Below, in pieces: positions 6,097-6,895 of a DNA stretch of 6,895 nucleotides. Position 1 is the stretch's first letter; every line of letters starts with the position of its first letter. The translations under genes and the position numbers were made by a program. The stretch comes from an uncultured Lachnospira sp. (GTDB lineage Bacteria > Bacillota > Clostridia > Lachnospirales > Lachnospiraceae), in the NCBI GenBank assembly GCA_947169835.1, contig CAMVRH010000049.1, positions 1-6,895 on the forward strand. Reading direction: 5' to 3'. The notes beneath the pieces are model-generated. The model ran no database searches. It was not told the origin of the DNA and worked only from the letters and a program-made list of their open reading frames with translations.

Positions 6097-6792
6097 ATGA
6101 AAAGAATTTTAAGTCTAGTATTAGTTTTTGCGATGCTCACATTGGTGGCTGGATGTAGTTGCAGTGAGAAAAAAGCAGAACAAGAAACCACCACTATAGC
6201 TTGGCAAAAAGGTGAATCGCTCTTTGGTTCTAAGTTGAGGGAATACTTTAACGCATGCCAGAGAAATGACAAAAAAGGTATCAAGGCAAAGCAGAAATTA
6301 TCAACTGGCTTTGGCGAAGTGGCAAAGGAAAAGAATCTTCCTAAAAGAATCGGATATACATTTGCAGATTTAAATGCAGATGGAACAGAAGAACTTTTGG
6401 TTTCGCTTATTGATATGAAGGATAAGCTAAATAATTATGTGATTGCTGTTTATCAATACACAGGCGATGGCATAAAGAGAGTGCTAGAGGGCTGGAGCAG
6501 AAATACTTATTACTTGATGAAAGATAAACTTATTCTTAACGAAGCTTCAGGCGGAGCAGACGATGCAGAGATTGCAAAACTTCATATGAGAGAGAATGCG
6601 TTTGAATATGTAAGCACACTTTCAATGAAGTATGGCAAGAAAGATAAAATCAACTACCTCTATGCAGAAGTTGGAAAACCAGAAAACAATAAGCAATTCC
6701 AAGTTAGCAAAAAGTTCTGGCAAGATAAATGCAAAGAGTGGGAAGACCAAGTTGATGTGAATAATGTTAAATTAATAAAAGACTTTAAATAA
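6097..6792 (+). CDS. Putative lipoprotein of unknown function with a DxNxDGxxE calcium-loop-like motif
   Basis: A 231-residue protein that I cannot assign to a named function. The N-terminus is a type II signal peptide: Lys2-Arg3, a hydrophobic stretch (4-18) and the lipobox V-A-G-C with Cys20 as the lipid-anchored residue. A short linker rich in Lys, Glu and Thr follows, so the mature protein should sit on the outer face of the membrane. Residues 91-99 read DLNADGTEE after the aromatic-containing YTF. This D-x-[ND]-x-D-G-x-x-E pattern occurs in VCBS/FG-GAP-like repeats and dockerin-like calcium loops and is common in clostridial lipoproteins. Further on are GWSRNTYYL (132-140) and NEASGGAD (148-155), which resemble a pattern I recall from other clostridial secreted proteins but cannot name. 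The C-terminal quarter is rich in Lys, Trp and Asp/Glu. It occupies the place after rpe where B. subtilis has a thiamine pyrophosphokinase gene, to which it bears no resemblance. Confidence 0.85.
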   Translation: MKRILSLVLVFAMLTLVAGCSCSEKKAEQETTTIAWQKGESLFGSKLREYFNACQRNDKKGIKAKQKLSTGFGEVAKEKNLPKRIGYTFADLNADGTEELLVSLIDMKDKLNNYVIAVYQYTGDGIKRVLEGWSRNTYYLMKDKLILNEASGGADDAEIAKLHMRENAFEYVSTLSMKYGKKDKINYLYAEVGKPENNKQFQVSKKFWQDKCKEWEDQVDVNNVKLIKDFK

Positions 6793-6802
6793 AAGACGTT
6801 TG

Positions 6803-6810
6803 TAGGAGGA
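6803..6810 (+). promoter_or_regulatory. Strong ribosome binding site of ychF
   Basis: TAGGAGGA contains the full AGGAGG consensus (6804-6809) five bases before ATG 6815. It is the best Shine-Dalgarno in the window, suggesting that ychF is translated well and independently. The 22-base gap after the lipoprotein stop shows no hairpin. Confidence 0.75.
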
Positions 6811-6814
6811 CAAT

Positions 6815-6895
6815 ATGAAATTAGGTATCGTAGGGTTGCCAAATGTAGGAAAGAGTACCCTATTTAATTCATTAACAAAAGCAGGAGCAGAATCT
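6815..6895 (+). CDS. ychF: Redox-regulated ATPase/GTPase YchF (OLA1 family), N-terminal start (3' end outside window)
   Basis: Only the first 27 codons are in the window. They read [18 protein letters not shown] and then S-L-T-K-A-G-A-E-S, the near-invariant opening of YchF/OLA1 proteins, which are usually about 365 residues long. The P-loop is GLPNVGKST (residues 7-15). YchF is an Obg-family P-loop NTPase that binds ribosomes, often prefers ATP to GTP, and has been linked to stress responses and translation-start control. The start follows a strong ribosome binding site. Other TRAFAC GTPases such as Obg have a different start, so the family call is safe despite the short piece. Whether the rest of the gene is intact cannot be seen. 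Confidence 0.92.
   Translation, partial: MKLGIVGLPNVGKSTLFNSLTKAGAES

Noticed and set aside
6793..6814. A terminator or promoter between the lipoprotein gene and ychF
   Set aside because: The 22 bases show no inverted repeat or T tract and are too short for a promoter with -35 and -10 boxes. A promoter inside the lipoprotein gene cannot be ruled out, but I saw no convincing boxes.

Overview
The window is a gene-dense, all plus-strand run from a low-GC Gram-positive bacterium, most likely a member of the Clostridia. The A+T-rich coding sequence, the strong AGGAG-type ribosome binding sites, the PASTA-type Ser/Thr kinase and the gene order all point to Firmicutes. The order rsmB - rlmN - PP2C phosphatase - PASTA kinase - rsgA - rpe matches the classic Bacillus subtilis yloM-yloN-prpC-prkC-cpgA-rpe cluster. 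A family or genus cannot be fixed from the sequence alone.

Layout. Positions 1-763 hold the C-terminal catalytic part of the 16S rRNA m5C methyltransferase RsmB, cut by the left edge. Positions 766-1796 hold rlmN, the radical-SAM methyltransferase for 23S rRNA A2503, which is split by a frameshift near 999-1011. Positions 1789-2538 encode the PP2C-type Ser/Thr phosphatase, and 2548-4545 its partner membrane kinase with three PASTA repeats. Positions 4552-5433 encode the circularly permuted ribosome-assembly GTPase RsgA, 5426-6082 ribulose-phosphate 3-epimerase, and 6097-6792 a lipoprotein of unknown function. From 6815 the start of the GTPase gene ychF runs off the right edge. No gap between genes exceeds about 22 bases, two junctions overlap by 8 bases, and I see no terminator, promoter, RNA gene, mobile element or CRISPR. 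The first six genes look like one co-transcribed, partly translationally coupled unit. The lipoprotein gene and ychF follow closely, each with its own good ribosome binding site.

How the genes work together. The cluster joins ribosome maturation (RsmB, RlmN, RsgA, and YchF, which binds ribosomes) to a signalling pair. In this pair the kinase senses cell-wall fragments outside the cell and the phosphatase reverses its phosphorylation inside. Rpe is a pentose-phosphate pathway enzyme that travels with this cluster in many Firmicutes.

The most notable points are two. The rlmN frameshift is explained exactly by loss of one copy of a 7-bp tandem repeat. An uncharacterised lipoprotein sits directly after rpe, where B. 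subtilis carries a thiamine pyrophosphokinase gene. I did not find a convincing novel multi-gene system; this is mostly a conserved housekeeping cluster.
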